From a virus: a stretch of DNA of 42,743 nt. Where the stretch lies: positions 1 to 42,743 of the IMG/VR virus record IMGVR_UViG_3300047325_000098; one strand, written 5' to 3'. A model generated the notes under the pieces. It was not told where the DNA came from. It did not search any database and was given only the letters and a program-made list of their open reading frames with translations. Below, one piece after another: positions 7,600 through 14,630 of this stretch. Made by a program: the position numbers and the translations under genes. Each line of letters opens with the position of its first letter. Within the stretch, counting starts at the first letter, position 1.

Positions 7600-7669
7600 T
7601 TATTCTTGCATTTTAGATATATTTTGATTTTCTATTATGATTATGATATTCAATTTTCTATTATGATAT

Positions 7670-7921
7670 TCAATAAGCATACAACTTTATAATGTCTAAC
7701 AATTGGTCTGTCGATTTACTTAACATTTCCATACCAACCTTATTCCAAATTTGTTTTCTTTTATCTGTTGGTATGTTTTTATAATTATTATCCATATGTA
7801 AGTCAAATTGTTCTTTTAAAGAAACTACAGGAAGTGCATTAGGGTCAGGATTTCCGGGCATTGCTGCCCTAGTCCATGGTGATTTTTTTAAAGGTTTTTC
7901 TACAATATCGTCGTCGCTCAT
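7670..7921 (-). CDS. Unknown 83-aa protein, end of recombination operon
   Basis: Not recognised. Two ATGs abut (7924 and 7921); the Shine-Dalgarno AAGGA better fits the second, giving 83 residues (MSDDDIVEKPL...). It is charged, with an acidic N-terminus, a Pro-rich middle (around GNPDPNALPVV) and a helical C-terminal half; no cysteines, no membrane segment. It is the last gene of the minus-strand run gp47 > gp46 > nuclease > 268-aa protein > this one, 43 bases after its upstream neighbour. A role linked to recombination or DNA metabolism is inferred from position alone. Confidence 0.65.
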   Translation of the reverse strand: MSDDDIVEKPLKKSPWTRAAMPGNPDPNALPVVSLKEQFDLHMDNNYKNIPTDKRKQIWNKVGMEMLSKSTDQLLDIIKLYAY

Positions 7922-7967
7922 CATTTATCCTTATTTGTCTCGGTCATTGTTCAACAAACCTCTCATT

Positions 7968-8774
7968 TCATTTCTTACTTTGTCTAGAAGTATTATCTTG
8001 ATGTGTAATAAAATATTTTCCGTCCTTGCATAGGGTTATAACCCAAGGCGAGTTTACATCAACTGGCTGATCAGGCAACTGGCGTATTAGCATTGAGTCC
8101 CACGGAATAGAGATTAAATTATTTTCCTGAACAATGATTGGTTTTTCTGCATAGGGGGTATGAATAATGGTTTGTTGTTTTTCAGAATCCCATGTCATAC
8201 GCAAATGTTTTCTATATAATTGAACATGACGTCTATTATATAATTCATATGTTGGTAACATTTGAATCGGAGTTTTCATTTGATCTGCACTCGCATATTT
8301 TGCCATCATTTCTGCTTGTGGCTGTATATGATTTAAAATTGATACAGCCATTTCTTTTCGCATTGCGGGAAGAACTCTGGCTGGTGTTGCAGCAATAGTC
8401 AATAATGCAAGTTTTGAATTATTGAGAATAATATTTTTATTTTTATCAACAATTGTTGAATAAAATGGCTGTAAATTAGCAGGCCAGTCTGCTACTGGCA
8501 ATTTGCTTAGTTTTCTTAGATCAGCAGCTTCTTCTGCTACTACTGCCCATAATGCAGCATAATCATTTACTAATTCAGTAATATGAATAGGGAATGCACG
8601 AATAGCAGCATTTAAACCTCTGATAAGTTGATTATGATATATAAGTTCTTGTTGAACAAAATATCCAAAAGTTCTTTTTGCATTTGTATCGCAAACAATG
8701 TCGTATGTACGCCCACGCTTACCAACAATATTTTGTTGTGTTGTATTAGTCGGATATGCTTGTGCTGAATACAT
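7968..8774 (-). CDS. Unknown 268-aa protein in recombination operon
   Basis: Not recognised. The start ATG 8774 has a good AAGGA site eight bases upstream. The protein is mostly helical, with basic-aromatic stretches (around residues 33-52 and 178-192: a YNRRHVQLYRKHLRMTW-like block) suggesting nucleic-acid contact, then a beta-rich C-terminal part ending in a hydrophilic Ser/Gln/Lys tail. No zinc ligands, Walker motifs or membrane segments. It follows the PD-(D/E)XK-like nuclease by 49 bases and precedes the 83-aa gene, so it is likely co-transcribed with gp46/gp47. Its function could be DNA binding in replication or recombination, which is inference. Confidence 0.75.
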   Translation of the reverse strand: MYSAQAYPTNTTQQNIVGKRGRTYDIVCDTNAKRTFGYFVQQELIYHNQLIRGLNAAIRAFPIHITELVNDYAALWAVVAEEAADLRKLSKLPVADWPANLQPFYSTIVDKNKNIILNNSKLALLTIAATPARVLPAMRKEMAVSILNHIQPQAEMMAKYASADQMKTPIQMLPTYELYNRRHVQLYRKHLRMTWDSEKQQTIIHTPYAEKPIIVQENNLISIPWDSMLIRQLPDQPVDVNSPWVITLCKDGKYFITHQDNTSRQSKK

Positions 8775-8823
8775 TTATTTTTCCTTTTGCTAATGCAATT
8801 TTATAGAATTATTCGAAAGGAAG

Positions 8824-9336
8824 TCAATCTGTAAAGAATATATTATCGTCTTGAAGTAAGAAATCATCTAAGTTATATATGAAATAATGCTTATATAGCA
8901 TATCAGGTTTTTTGCCTTCTATTGCCTCGTCTACAATTACAAATTCATCTACCATATTATACTTGATAATCAACAACATTTTTTTACCGCTAGAATTAGC
9001 ATCTTGATTTGATTGAACAAGCCATTTATCCCATTGTGTTACATCATTATGTAGAACTGATTGAAATGATGGTGGGCTTTTGTAATGCTTGCATTCGATT
9101 GAAAAATTAAAATTTTTAGGTACGATAAGATCACCAAATACAGCAAAATCTAAACTATGAGTTTCGGTTCTAGATTGATTAGTTTTACCAAAAAATGACC
9201 CCGAATCTGGGTTTCTTCTTATTGAATTTTTGAGTCCTGTAAATTTTTCAAATCTCGCTGATAAAAGATTTGCCATCTTGCGCTCAAATGAATTGCCCTT
9301 ATTTTTTCCATTTGTTTTTGTTGTTTTGTTTGCCAT
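8824..9336 (-). CDS. Putative PD-(D/E)XK nuclease
   Basis: 170 residues from the ATG at 9336-9334. An upstream ATG (9378) and a TTG (9384) are in frame, but the residues they add are not protein-like and no good Shine-Dalgarno marks any of them, so the start is uncertain. Nuclease signs: a helix with GNSFERKMANLLSARF (Glu18), then FAVFGDLIVP (Asp69) and FSIECKHYKS (Glu81-x-Lys83), the E..D..ExK layout of PD-(D/E)XK enzymes such as Holliday-junction or recombination nucleases. The N-terminus is Lys/Asn/Thr-rich. It follows gp46 by 73 bases in the same operon, which fits DNA processing in recombination-dependent replication. A specific substrate cannot be given. Confidence 0.7.
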   Translation of the reverse strand: MANKTTKTNGKNKGNSFERKMANLLSARFEKFTGLKNSIRRNPDSGSFFGKTNQSRTETHSLDFAVFGDLIVPKNFNFSIECKHYKSPPSFQSVLHNDVTQWDKWLVQSNQDANSSGKKMLLIIKYNMVDEFVIVDEAIEGKKPDMLYKHYFIYNLDDFLLQDDNIFFTD

Positions 9337-9409
9337 AATATACTTATCATGGTATTGATAGACGAAACTCAATTTCATCCTCAATAGATGAAATTATATT
9401 CAATCACAT

Positions 9410-11185
9410 TCATTTATCGAAAGGATCCCAATCGAAACGACTGAAATGGTCTTCCTTTACGACCGTCAATATGTTCGACACACGATTTGATAGTTCTTCT
9501 CGATGAGATATTAAGAAAATATTCTTTTGTTTGTCTCTAGACATCTTTTTTAAGATCTCAATCGAATTTTCAATTCCCATAGTATCTAAACCTGCATCTA
9601 ATAATTCGTCAACAAACATCATATTAACCGGATGGTTTGTATTTTCAAATATATCTCTAAATGCCCAACATAATCCAAGTATTAATCTGGTTCTTTCGCC
9701 TCTACTAAGTGAATCAAAGTCTAAATCCTGCCCAAGCATAGAAATTTCAGTAGACAAATCATTTGTAAATTTAATTGTATGTGGTAAACCTAATTTTGCA
9801 AGATAGTCGCTCAATCTTGTATTCAAATATGCAAGATTTTGATCAATTATCCGTTTTCGGATGAAGCTGTCTTTATTAGTCAATAATTTTATTAATAATT
9901 CTTGATGTTCTTTATTCTTAGTCAAATCATTGATAGTATCATATTCAATTTCTTGTAAAGTATTTGTCAAACTATTTGCTTGATCTCTAAATGGATTTTC
10001 GTTGGTGATTTCTTTATCAAGTTCTTTTGTTAATTGATCAATTGTATTTTTATGGTTCAGTGCTTCGGTTAATGTTCGATAGAACGTTTTTGGTTCTGAC
10101 ATACTTTCATATGTAGGTAGAACCAAATCTAACTGCCGTGTTAACTCGAGAACTTCGTTATGTTCGGTTGTTACTTGTATATCAAGCTGGGATATTTTTG
10201 ATTCTAAATCGCGCATAATTGTTATATGACTATGATCTTTAATACTTTGACTACACATAGGGCATTCTTTGTCAGATGCTTTACTATACTGCTGAATCAA
10301 ATTATTAAGTTGATTTTGCAATTGGCTATGATGACGTTGTTTTGTAATAAGATCTTTTTTAAGCTGAGTAACAGCGTTATTAAGCTCTTTATACATTTCA
10401 AGATCTTTATGAAATGTTATTTCTTGATCGATATCTAATTTACCTAAGCTATCAATTGCATTATTTAGATCATTTAATTCTTGCTTATGCTTGCGATCCC
10501 AAGAAACTACTTTATTTTCAAACTCTTTAATTGTGCTTGAAATTTTTTCGTTACTTTGTTTTATGGTTCGTAATTTTAATTCTTCTAACTCAATAGATGT
10601 TTTAGTTGTCTTAATTAATTCGCGTAGAGTTTCTGCTTTTTGACTTAACAAAGTAATACCAAGCAGCTCTTCGATAATTTCGCGTTGTTTTGATCCGCCA
10701 AGAGCTAAGAAAGGTTCTGTATATGTATTAAGAGCTACAATATGCCTAAACAAATTATGACTCATACCTAAAATTTTATCGATATCTTTTTGAGTGTCTT
10801 TATTCTCACCCTGGGCTTCGTCTGTATCAACTTCGTTTACATGTGCATCATCTACAATATATTTGAAATAAGCAGGTTTTCTGCCTCTTTCAATTTTATA
10901 TGTGTGCCCGTTTATCTCAAACTCAACACATACTACCATATTTTTTTTGTTGATGTTGTTTACCAGATTATCAACTTTAATGTTGGTTAGCGGTTTACCA
11001 AATAGACCATAAGAAATAGCTTGCAATATACTCGATTTCCCCACCCCATTTCTTGCACCATTACCACCAAGATCTAGATTTTCACCTAATACAAGGGTAA
11101 GCCCATTTTTATCTAGCTCTACTGCTTGAGTAACTGCCCCGCATGACAAAAAATTTTTCATTGTTACAGACTTAATTGTTAGCAC
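9410..11185 (-). CDS. 46: Recombination endonuclease subunit gp46 (SbcC/Rad50-like ATPase)
   Basis: 591 residues (T4 gp46: 560). With gp47 it forms the Rad50/Mre11-type complex that resects double-strand ends for recombination-dependent replication and helps degrade host DNA. Visible motifs: Walker A GARNGVGKSS (43-52), Q-loop region near 153-160, long coiled coil with a zinc hook CPMC (308-311), signature SRGER (494-498), Walker B MMFVDE (522-527) and a switch His in LISHRE (about 558-563). The start is GTG 11185, supported by AAGGA eight bases upstream, and it overlaps a tiny TTG frame (11172-11231). gp47 lies immediately upstream. Confidence 0.97.
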   Translation of the reverse strand: MLTIKSVTMKNFLSCGAVTQAVELDKNGLTLVLGENLDLGGNGARNGVGKSSILQAISYGLFGKPLTNIKVDNLVNNINKKNMVVCVEFEINGHTYKIERGRKPAYFKYIVDDAHVNEVDTDEAQGENKDTQKDIDKILGMSHNLFRHIVALNTYTEPFLALGGSKQREIIEELLGITLLSQKAETLRELIKTTKTSIELEELKLRTIKQSNEKISSTIKEFENKVVSWDRKHKQELNDLNNAIDSLGKLDIDQEITFHKDLEMYKELNNAVTQLKKDLITKQRHHSQLQNQLNNLIQQYSKASDKECPMCSQSIKDHSHITIMRDLESKISQLDIQVTTEHNEVLELTRQLDLVLPTYESMSEPKTFYRTLTEALNHKNTIDQLTKELDKEITNENPFRDQANSLTNTLQEIEYDTINDLTKNKEHQELLIKLLTNKDSFIRKRIIDQNLAYLNTRLSDYLAKLGLPHTIKFTNDLSTEISMLGQDLDFDSLSRGERTRLILGLCWAFRDIFENTNHPVNMMFVDELLDAGLDTMGIENSIEILKKMSRDKQKNIFLISHREELSNRVSNILTVVKEDHFSRFDWDPFDK

Positions 11186-11231
11186 CTAATCTATCCTTTA
11201 TTTCTAATAAACATTTTTCTATATTAACCAA
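11172..11231 (-). CDS. Possible 19-aa leader peptide overlapping the gp46 start
   Basis: TTG (11231-11229) follows AGGAGA with an eight-base spacer, and opens 19 codons that run across the GTG start of gp46 and stop at TAA 11174-11172. Such a frame would couple gp46 translation to ribosomes arriving from gp47. The strong Shine-Dalgarno is otherwise unexplained, since it is too far from the gp46 start. Confidence 0.35.
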   Translation of the reverse strand: MVNIEKCLLEIKDRLGANN

Positions 11232-11258
11232 CGGTCTGTCTCCTATAGGTATTGTTAT

Positions 11259-12293
11259 TTACAGTCCTGAATAAATTTCAATTAATTTCTGCGTGTTTAT
11301 GGAGTTAGATTCGATAGTTTGGAGATGACTTATTACAATGTGATCTACGCTCTCAAACCCAATTGCAATATTTCCATCAAAAATAATGTCTTCATTATTT
11401 TTATTGTTCTGCATATGTATCTCTTTTGCACCCAATTCTGTTTCAAATTGAGTCTTCAAGAAAGTAATTTCTTCATAGGTTAAATCTAAATCAATTGCAA
11501 TTCTTGCATATGTTTTATTGTTTATGAAATAAGATGGGTTGCTTAATACTTGACTTAGTGACATTGTTCTATAGCTAGGCGCATCTGGCCAACTGATAAA
11601 TTCTGGTTCTTGCCCAGGAGTCCAAAACATTATACCTCTATTATCATCCCAAGCATCTGAATAGTTATGCGGGAAACAGTTACCGGTGTACCAAATTTTA
11701 CCTTGATTTTGTCTTTTATGAAAATGACCAGAGAATACCATCTTTTGATGTTCAAAATGTTTTTGACTTAATTGACCGTGATCTGGCATAGATATTTGGG
11801 CATTCATCATAAATGACGGTAATTCAAAATGTCCAAACATCCAAGGTTGTTTGATTTTTGCGACTTCTTTCCATTCATCACCTGTTAACCATGGAACAAA
11901 AGCAAAATCATCGATTGTTGTGATTTCGTTTAAGAAATGAATATTTTTAAATTCTTCTACGTAAGGTAGGCTGTTTATTTCTCTTTTGTCCCTATACCAC
12001 AAATCATGATTGCCTGGAATCATTACTACATTGTCAAAATTCTCACTCAATAAACGCAAACAACTTACACTATAATTCAATGTTGATATATTGATAGCTG
12101 ATCTCACATGGTGAAAATCGCCCGAGAATAAACAAGTGGTAATTTTTTTAATTTTTGATTCTGAAATCATCCATTTAATAAAGTTTTCACATGCAGAATT
12201 GTGTTCTCGGCTATTATTTCTTAATCCTAAATGCAAATCTGTAAAATGCACTATTTTAGAAAAATCAATATTATGATTTTTAATTTTTTTCAT
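11259..12293 (-). CDS. 47: Recombination endonuclease subunit gp47 (SbcD/Mre11-like)
   Basis: 344 residues (T4 gp47: 339). A calcineurin-like metallophosphoesterase with all metal-binding motifs in order: FTDLHLG (Asp19, His21), FSGDFHH (Asp59), PGNHDLW (94-97 GNHD), GHFE (His155) and SGHFHKRQ (His190, His192). It is the nuclease partner of gp46. It is the first gene of the minus-strand recombination operon, 73 bases ahead of gp46. The start ATG 12293 has only a weak GAAG site. The upstream 165-base gap to the divergent gene at 12459 must hold promoters for both. Confidence 0.96.
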   Translation of the reverse strand: MKKIKNHNIDFSKIVHFTDLHLGLRNNSREHNSACENFIKWMISESKIKKITTCLFSGDFHHVRSAINISTLNYSVSCLRLLSENFDNVVMIPGNHDLWYRDKREINSLPYVEEFKNIHFLNEITTIDDFAFVPWLTGDEWKEVAKIKQPWMFGHFELPSFMMNAQISMPDHGQLSQKHFEHQKMVFSGHFHKRQNQGKIWYTGNCFPHNYSDAWDDNRGIMFWTPGQEPEFISWPDAPSYRTMSLSQVLSNPSYFINNKTYARIAIDLDLTYEEITFLKTQFETELGAKEIHMQNNKNNEDIIFDGNIAIGFESVDHIVISHLQTIESNSINTQKLIEIYSGL

Positions 12294-12427
12294 ACTTCAT
12301 TATGTTTGATTGCATTTGTTTATTTCAATAAATATATTTGTGGATGTAGCTAGCCCTGTTTTGGAGCGACTATGAAATGAAGATTTCTCACAAACAATAA
12401 ATGCAGGGTTTGTAAATGACGCACCTC

Positions 12428-12435
12428 GGTAAATA
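12428..12435 (+). promoter_or_regulatory. Late-like promoter motif GGTAAATA
   Basis: Variant of the late consensus (two changes) 23 bases before ATG 12459, with a strong GGAGG site between. Nothing else certain is seen in 12294-12427 apart from A/T-rich promoter-like words. Confidence 0.35.
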
Positions 12436-12458
12436 TATACAAATAACGGAGGACACTC

Positions 12459-12692
12459 ATGTTTAGTTCACTTTTTACCGTCTTTACATTTTTGCTAGGT
12501 CATTTAGAATTGGTTATAGGTTACGTAATTGCTGTTGTTTTCCCAATGCCAGTTGTAAGCCAATTCATTCTCAATATTTGGGGCAAACTTTGGACACAAT
12601 TCAAATCATTGTTCCCGGCAGCCGCAGCGGATGTCACTAATGTTGTTAATGATGTAAATGCAGCCGTAACTACAGCTGATACAAGTCTTTAA
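12459..12692 (+). CDS. Small hydrophobic membrane protein
   Basis: 77 residues, function unknown. A long hydrophobic stretch (about residues 5-42) can form one or two membrane helices with a Pro break (VVFPMPVV), then an amphipathic Trp/Lys segment and an Ala/Val/Thr-rich C-terminus (AAAADVTNVVNDVNAAVTTADT). It has an unusually good ribosome site (GGAGG) and is closed by its own strong terminator at 12714, so it looks like a highly expressed single-gene unit. Size and topology allow a holin or other small membrane effector, but no endolysin lies beside it. Confidence 0.7.
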   Translation: MFSSLFTVFTFLLGHLELVIGYVIAVVFPMPVVSQFILNIWGKLWTQFKSLFPAAAADVTNVVNDVNAAVTTADTSL

Positions 12693-12713
12693 TTAGATTC
12701 ACTCTCCTTTAAA

Positions 12714-12743
12714 AATCCCTACAGAAATGTAGGGATTTTTTTT
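12714..12743 (+). terminator. Intrinsic terminator
   Basis: AATCCCTACA (12714-12723), loop GAAA, TGTAGGGATT (12728-12737), then a run of eight T. A textbook rho-independent terminator 21 bases after the small membrane protein. Confidence 0.9.
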
Positions 12744-12770
12744 GACATTAATTTGAATTATTTGCATAAC
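12742..12770 (+). promoter_or_regulatory. Sigma70-type promoter giving a near-leaderless message
   Basis: TTGACA (12742-12747), 17 bases, CATAAC (12765-12770). The ATG of the next gene is only seven bases after the -10 box, so transcription should start on or beside the start codon. The -35 box overlaps the T-run of the terminator just upstream. Confidence 0.55.
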
Positions 12771-12777
12771 TGCAAGC

Positions 12778-13146
12778 ATGGGATACATAAGACACCATGC
12801 TATTATAGCAACAAGCTACGATGATAAAATAATAACCAAAGTTCATGCACGAGCTTGTGAACTATTTGTAAATATTGGAGACATTATTAAATCTCCGGTG
12901 AATGGTTATTGTAGTGTATTCATTCCTCCAGATGGATCAAAGGAAGGCTGGATTGCTAGTAAAAATGGTGAGATTAGCAGAAGAGAATTAATACAGTTTA
13001 TGGAAGAATTTCGTTACGATGACGGAAGTATGCCAATTACATGGGTATATGTCCAATATGGTGATGAAAATAGAGAAACCTTAATTGTAGACCATAGTGA
13101 TAACAAAATTCATCGCATTCAATCCATCTTATCATCGGAAGATTGA
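12778..13146 (+). CDS. Unknown 122-aa protein, near-leaderless
   Basis: Not assigned to a function. The sequence starts MGYIRHHAIIATSYD and looks like a compact alpha/beta protein, with an SVFIPPDGSKEGW loop and a WVYVQYGDEN strand; the C-terminus is hydrophilic. There is no Shine-Dalgarno; ATG 12778 lies seven bases past a -10 box, so initiation is probably leaderless. It begins a plus-strand run of small early-type genes (to 14307) between a terminator and the HNH region. No cysteine motif except two scattered residues, no membrane segment. Confidence 0.75.
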   Translation: MGYIRHHAIIATSYDDKIITKVHARACELFVNIGDIIKSPVNGYCSVFIPPDGSKEGWIASKNGEISRRELIQFMEEFRYDDGSMPITWVYVQYGDENRETLIVDHSDNKIHRIQSILSSED

Positions 13147-13152
13147 CACTGG

Positions 13153-13180
13153 TTATCTTTAATGCTATGCATAAAGATAA
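13153..13180 (+). other. Hairpin after the 122-aa gene
   Basis: TTATCTTTA (13153-13161) pairs perfectly with TAAAGATAA (13172-13180) around a ten-base loop; only a short T-poor tail follows, so terminator function is doubtful. It could regulate the next small gene or protect the message 3' end. Confidence 0.4.
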
Positions 13181-13217
13181 TATTTGGAATTAGCAAAATC
13201 ATTATGGAGAATACAAA

Positions 13218-13385
13218 TTGACACTAATTATTTCAATTGCAGCGATGATTTATTTTGGTGCAGTTATTATTTTTGCTAAATCTTTGAGAAATCCAGAATA
13301 CGAAATTACAGAAGATGATGTAATTTATAATTTGGAATTGCACAACATGGCAGATGAGAAAGGTACATTTCAACTATGGCATTGA
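13218..13385 (+). CDS. Small 55-aa single-helix membrane protein with TTG start
   Basis: TTG 13218 follows GGAG (13206-13209) at good spacing; there is no ATG that opens the same region. The product has an N-terminal membrane helix (LIISIAAMIYFGAVIIFA, about residues 3-20) and a charged cytoplasmic or periplasmic tail. It overlaps the next gene's ATG by ten bases, so translation is coupled. Function unknown. The clear Shine-Dalgarno and overlap make it more likely real than its length suggests. Confidence 0.55.
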   Translation: MTLIISIAAMIYFGAVIIFAKSLRNPEYEITEDDVIYNLELHNMADEKGTFQLWH

Positions 13386-13666
13386 TACACAGATATATTA
13401 TTTTTCGAGAAAAACACGGTAATCGGACTTTTCTGTTTACTGCAGAAGAGAAAGTTTACGGACTAACATCCTTGATTAAAAGTTCTCCAGAACTTCCAAA
13501 AATTCTTTCTAAAATTGTGAAGCAACGAATCGATGATGGTTGCTGGTATGACGATAATGTACAACTTCCAAACCTTGAAAATCCACAAGAACTTGCAAAT
13601 TTTATTAACAAACGACAAGACGATGAATACGAAGGTTTCGAAATTGGTTATTTCGAAACGTTTTAA
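13376..13666 (+). CDS. Unknown 96-aa protein
   Basis: Not recognised. It starts at ATG 13376 inside the last codons of the 55-aa gene, with AAAGG about a dozen bases upstream. It has a short beta/aromatic N-terminus (HRYIIFREKHGNRTFLF), a Lys/Ser-rich helix, and an acidic C-terminus (RQDDEYEGFEIGYFETF). No membrane segment or metal motif. Its stop is 13 bases before the GTG of the next gene, so three or more small genes here form one operon. Confidence 0.65.
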   Translation: MALIHRYIIFREKHGNRTFLFTAEEKVYGLTSLIKSSPELPKILSKIVKQRIDDGCWYDDNVQLPNLENPQELANFINKRQDDEYEGFEIGYFETF

Positions 13667-13678
13667 AGGAGATGTTAA

Positions 13679-13900
13679 GTGCGTAACATTGAACAGTATC
13701 CGGCTACAAAAGAGGAAATTATTCGGGCTCTTCAACGAGTTCAAATTGAAAATGCCGACCTTAACACTAATATGTCATTAGCACCAATGATTCTTCGAGA
13801 TATTCTTAAAGCAGCAGAAGAGAATCCTCTATGGATGATGTTAACATTTGGTGGTAATAAAAATTATGAACAGAACATAGCAAATTCGCCGATTGATTAA
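13679..13900 (+). CDS. Unknown 73-aa protein, GTG start
   Basis: GTG 13679 has a perfect AAGGAG site at eight bases, which decides the start. The product is helical (KEEIIRALQRVQIENADLNT, then LRDILKAAEENPLWMMLTF) and may form a small helical hairpin. No known motif. It is the last tightly spaced gene of the small-gene operon before a new promoter at 13930. Confidence 0.65.
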   Translation: MRNIEQYPATKEEIIRALQRVQIENADLNTNMSLAPMILRDILKAAEENPLWMMLTFGGNKNYEQNIANSPID

Positions 13901-13929
13901 AATTTAAAATTGATTTGTTTATGCATTAA

Positions 13930-13935
13930 TATAAT
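13930..13935 (+). promoter_or_regulatory. -10 box TATAAT just before a start codon
   Basis: TATAAT ends nine bases before ATG 13945 and no Shine-Dalgarno is present, predicting a leader of about three bases or none. A -35 box at correct spacing is not obvious (TTGATT at 13910 is too close). Confidence 0.4.
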
Positions 13936-13944
13936 AATATTTGC

Positions 13945-14307
13945 ATGAGCAATCCATATTCATCTTCATCTTCATCTCCGGTATATTCATATGTGTCGGA
14001 TCGAGTAAATAATCTTCTATATCAATTACGTTGTAGAGATTTTAAGGTTGAAATTATACCTAAATATCTCTACAACGCAATTGATATGTACTCGACAATT
14101 TCTCAATCAAGTCTATATTCATCTTCATCATATATCGCAACTGTTACGGTTGATTATAGTTCTTTAGAAGAACTTGCATATATTGTAGAAAACAATGAAC
14201 TTTCTACAAAGAACCGACTTAGGGAGCAAGATATTATAAAAAATAATCCAACAGTGAAAGAAGCATACGATAGTTATAAAACCTTATTAGCATTGTATTT
14301 AGACTAG
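13945..14307 (+). CDS. Unknown Ser/Tyr-rich 120-aa protein, near-leaderless
   Basis: Not recognised. The N-terminus is a low-complexity Ser/Tyr stretch (PYSSSSSSPVYSYVS), and a second SSLYSSSSY run lies near residue 56; the rest is helical and charged. The repeated TCATCTTCA codons look like slippage-prone repeats. ATG 13945 follows a TATAAT box directly, without a ribosome site. A 12-bp inverted repeat (14029-14077) sits inside the coding region. Confidence 0.65.
   Translation: MSNPYSSSSSSPVYSYVSDRVNNLLYQLRCRDFKVEIIPKYLYNAIDMYSTISQSSLYSSSSYIATVTVDYSSLEELAYIVENNELSTKNRLREQDIIKNNPTVKEAYDSYKTLLALYLD
14029..14077 (+). repeat. Inverted repeat inside a coding region
   Basis: CGTTGTAGAGAT (14029-14040) and ATCTCTACAACG (14066-14077) pair perfectly; beyond one mismatch, CAATT/AATTG extend the stem. 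The loop is 25 bases. This is unusually long for chance within a gene and would be a stable mRNA structure. Confidence 0.7.
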
Positions 14308-14309
14308 AA

Positions 14310-14317
14310 TATAAATA
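14310..14317 (+). promoter_or_regulatory. Late promoter, perfect TATAAATA
   Basis: Exact T4 late consensus two bases after the previous stop and 30 bases before ATG 14348, with AAGG in between. Confidence 0.65.
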
Positions 14318-14347
14318 CGTATATAATCATTTTAAGGTTGGTTTCAA

Positions 14348-14569
14348 ATGTTGGTTGTTTTTCCAAAAACTCTATCAGCTGGAATATTATTTCCGGTAAT
14401 GCTATTAATAATATTTTCGATTTCCGGTGCCATTAGCGGTTGGATGCAAGTACATGAATTCAATTTAATTGGCTGTTGCGCAGCATTTGTTACAAGTTTT
14501 GGATTACAAATTAGTTTTTTTAGACATGTTTATCTGGCTATAATCCATAACATTTCCTTATCTCAATAA
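14348..14569 (+). CDS. Small two-helix membrane protein, late-expressed
   Basis: 73 residues, almost entirely hydrophobic: helices at about 7-31 and 38-58 separated by a short loop, with a short polar C-terminus. It has its own perfect TATAAATA late promoter. A late, two-helix membrane protein of this size fits a holin (class II topology) or another late membrane protein. There is no recognisable endolysin next to it, and T4 holin (gpT) is larger with one helix, so the holin idea is inference. Confidence 0.65.
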   Translation: MLVVFPKTLSAGILFPVMLLIIFSISGAISGWMQVHEFNLIGCCAAFVTSFGLQISFFRHVYLAIIHNISLSQ

Positions 14570-14598
14570 TTTGACTTAATTAACAAAATACGTTACGA

Positions 14599-14604
14599 TA
14601 TAAT
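14599..14604 (+). promoter_or_regulatory. -10 box TATAAT for the HNH gene
   Basis: TATAAT within GATATAAT, 26 bases before ATG 14631; GAAGAAG serves as ribosome site. TTGACT at 14571 is 22 bases away, too far for a standard -35, so the upstream element is unclear. Confidence 0.4.
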
Positions 14605-14630
14605 TGTAGCATTAAACTTGAAGAAGTATC

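Larger units (their letters stand above)
6938..7669. other. 730-bp non-coding region with many hairpins
   Basis: No convincing gene on either strand (longest ATG frame about 22 codons). It lies between convergent genes and holds at least seven inverted repeats: 6968-6983 (GATGAG/CTCATC), 6985-7033, 7099-7127 (ATACGAT/ATCGTAT with inner CCCG/CGGG), 7150-7197 (GCCGGATAA/TTATCCGGT), about 7222-7244 (AACGGATC with GATCcCGTT), 7332-7365 (AACAAATAAT/ATTATTTGTT) and 7535-7599 (nested). Near the end, TTCTATTATGATATTCAAT-like words are repeated (about 7629-7675). It could carry small RNAs, stacked terminators or a replication origin; none of these is proven here. Confidence 0.6.

Noticed and set aside
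7968-8774. Identification of the 268-aa protein as a late sigma factor (gp55) or transposase
   Set aside because: No sigma region 2 or 4 pattern and no DDE, zinc-finger or HTH layout could be traced; left as unknown.
13463-13744. Overlapping antisense and alternative frames in 13463-13781
   Set aside because: The GTG gene at 13679 and the ATG gene at 13376 have proper ribosome sites and spacing; the others do not.
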